Source: Verrucomicrobiota bacterium
Lineage (GTDB): Bacteria; Verrucomicrobiota; Verrucomicrobiia; Verrucomicrobiales; DEV007
Reading direction: 5' to 3'
Assembly (NCBI GenBank): GCA_020629815.1
Contig: JAHDCN010000169.1
Location: 1 to 6,273, forward strand
Length of the DNA stretch: 6,273 bases
This document shows, one piece after another, positions 5,567 through 6,273 of this stretch. How positions within the stretch are numbered: position 1 is the first letter of the stretch; every line of letters starts with the position of its first letter. The notes beneath the pieces were generated by a model that made no database searches, was not told the origin of the DNA, and saw only the letters and a list, made by a program, of their open reading frames with translations. The position numbers and the translations under genes are program-made.

Positions 5567-6273
5567 TTCTTTCTCACCCGGTCGTATTCAGGATTCACAC
5601 ATTTGTCTCCCCAGCGTTTGAGAGTCGCTTCCAATCCGATATCCGATTCCGGTGCCTGACCCTTGTCGCCGGTTTCCTTGATCCATTCAGCCAAATAGGC
5701 GCGGTGTTGTTCCAGTTCCTTCGCGAACTTCGGATCATTCGCAAGATTGTTGATCTCGTGCGGATCGTTGGCCACGTCATAGAATTCTTCAGGCACGCGG
5801 TCCGGGCCGAAAAACAGCAACTGCGTCTCGTTCATTTCGCCTTTTGCCATCATATCGCGAAATTTTTTCGTTACCTCCCAGCCATCTTTGTAGGTCGGTT
5901 GCATGTAGGGGCGGTCGGTCAGGTAGTTGCGCAGGTATTTGAAACGCGGAGTCACCACCGCGCGGATTTTTTCGATGGTGTAATCGCAGCGATCGCGGGC
6001 AGAGACCAGGTATTCCCTCGGTTCATAATCAGCCGCGAGGAAGTCGCGCCCCTCCATCTTACTCGGCACTTTGATTCCGGCGGCGGCGAGAGATGCTGCG
6101 GAAACGTCGATACCGCTGACCAAATCGTCCCGCACCTTGCCTGCATCGATTCCCGGGCCGGCGACGATGCACGGCATGTGAATCCCGCCATCGTAGAGCA
6201 TCTGCTTGTGGCGGTGCAGTTTCATGCCGTGATCGCTGAACAGGAAGATCAGCGTGTTGTCGTAAACGCCCTG
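5563..6273 (-). CDS. Sulfatase (S1 family), C-terminal part; 5' end outside the window
   Basis: The reading frame is open to the window edge, giving 236 visible residues; the N-terminal half, with the C/S-x-P-x-R site that becomes formylglycine, is not visible. Near the visible start is SDHG (residues 13-16, metal-binding Asp and His in S1 sulfatases), followed by HK at 22-23 and the YDGGIHMP stretch at 27-34, which matches the substrate-end motif of the family. Further on are TPRFKYLRNY and DRPYMQP, then YDVANDPHEINNLANDP and a helical tail ending in EWIKETGDKG. These C-terminal features are like those of the heparan N-sulfatase/sulfamidase-like group common in planctomycetes, although subgroup assignment is only moderately sure. 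It would hydrolyse sulfate esters or N-sulfates, probably outside the cytoplasm, but the signal peptide cannot be seen. Its TGA overlaps the start of the esterase gene (ATGA), so the two are probably co-translated. The ATG at 6223-6225 is internal, not the start. Confidence 0.95.
   Translation of the reverse strand, partial: QGVYDNTLIFLFSDHGMKLHRHKQMLYDGGIHMPCIVAGPGIDAGKVRDDLVSGIDVSAASLAAAGIKVPSKMEGRDFLAADYEPREYLVSARDRCDYTIEKIRAVVTPRFKYLRNYLTDRPYMQPTYKDGWEVTKKFRDMMAKGEMNETQLLFFGPDRVPEEFYDVANDPHEINNLANDPKFAKELEQHRAYLAEWIKETGDKGQAPESDIGLEATLKRWGDKCVNPEYDRVRKK

Noticed and set aside
6223..6225. ATG at 6223-6225 as the start of the sulfatase
   Set aside because: The frame stays open upstream and codes for the metal-binding SDHG motif just before it, so this methionine is internal.
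85..6273. A joined sulfur system made of sulfatase, FGE-like protein and cysteine desulfurase
   Set aside because: The three share only the element: SufS supplies persulfide inside the cell, the sulfatase releases sulfate, and the FGE-like protein lacks a needed cysteine. No direct pathway link is visible.

Overview
The window reads as an ordinary but compact piece of chromosome, most likely from a planctomycete. This assignment is inference. It rests on a secreted S1-type sulfatase next to a secreted alpha/beta-hydrolase, a secreted FGE-sulfatase-domain protein, a TPR membrane protein, weak or absent Shine-Dalgarno sequences, and moderate GC a little above one half. I see no phage genes, insertion sequence, tRNA, rRNA or CRISPR array.

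All credible genes lie on the minus strand, so transcription runs from high to low coordinates. In that order they are: the C-terminal 236 residues of a sulfatase (its N-terminus lies beyond position 6273); a secreted or lipoprotein alpha/beta-hydrolase of the dienelactone hydrolase/acetyl-xylan esterase type, overlapping the sulfatase by ATGA; a TPR plus transmembrane protein overlapping the hydrolase by TGATG; a complete group II cysteine desulfurase (SufS) after a 63-nt gap; a small exported protein of unknown function after 14 nt; and an exported FGE-sulfatase-domain (SUMF1-like) protein after 12 nt. Possibly the first codons of one more gene follow at the very edge (positions 1-32). No gap exceeds about 85 nt, which suggests one operon or two abutting ones.

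Functionally, the first two genes look like a sulfatase/esterase pair for decorated polysaccharides, acting outside the cytoplasm. The third may be a membrane-anchored scaffold made in step with them. SufS supplies persulfide sulfur for Fe-S clusters and has no visible mechanistic tie to its neighbours. The FGE-like protein has the family fold motifs but lacks one of the two copper-binding cysteines of true formylglycine-generating enzymes, so it probably does not mature the nearby sulfatase.

The points most worth a second look are that cysteine-to-aspartate difference, a perfect 8-bp inverted repeat (with a competing second pairing) inside the unusually long signal-peptide n-region of the FGE-like gene, the double stop/start overlap joining sulfatase, esterase and TPR protein, and the uncharacterised small secreted protein. 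I did not find convincing evidence of an entirely new system.
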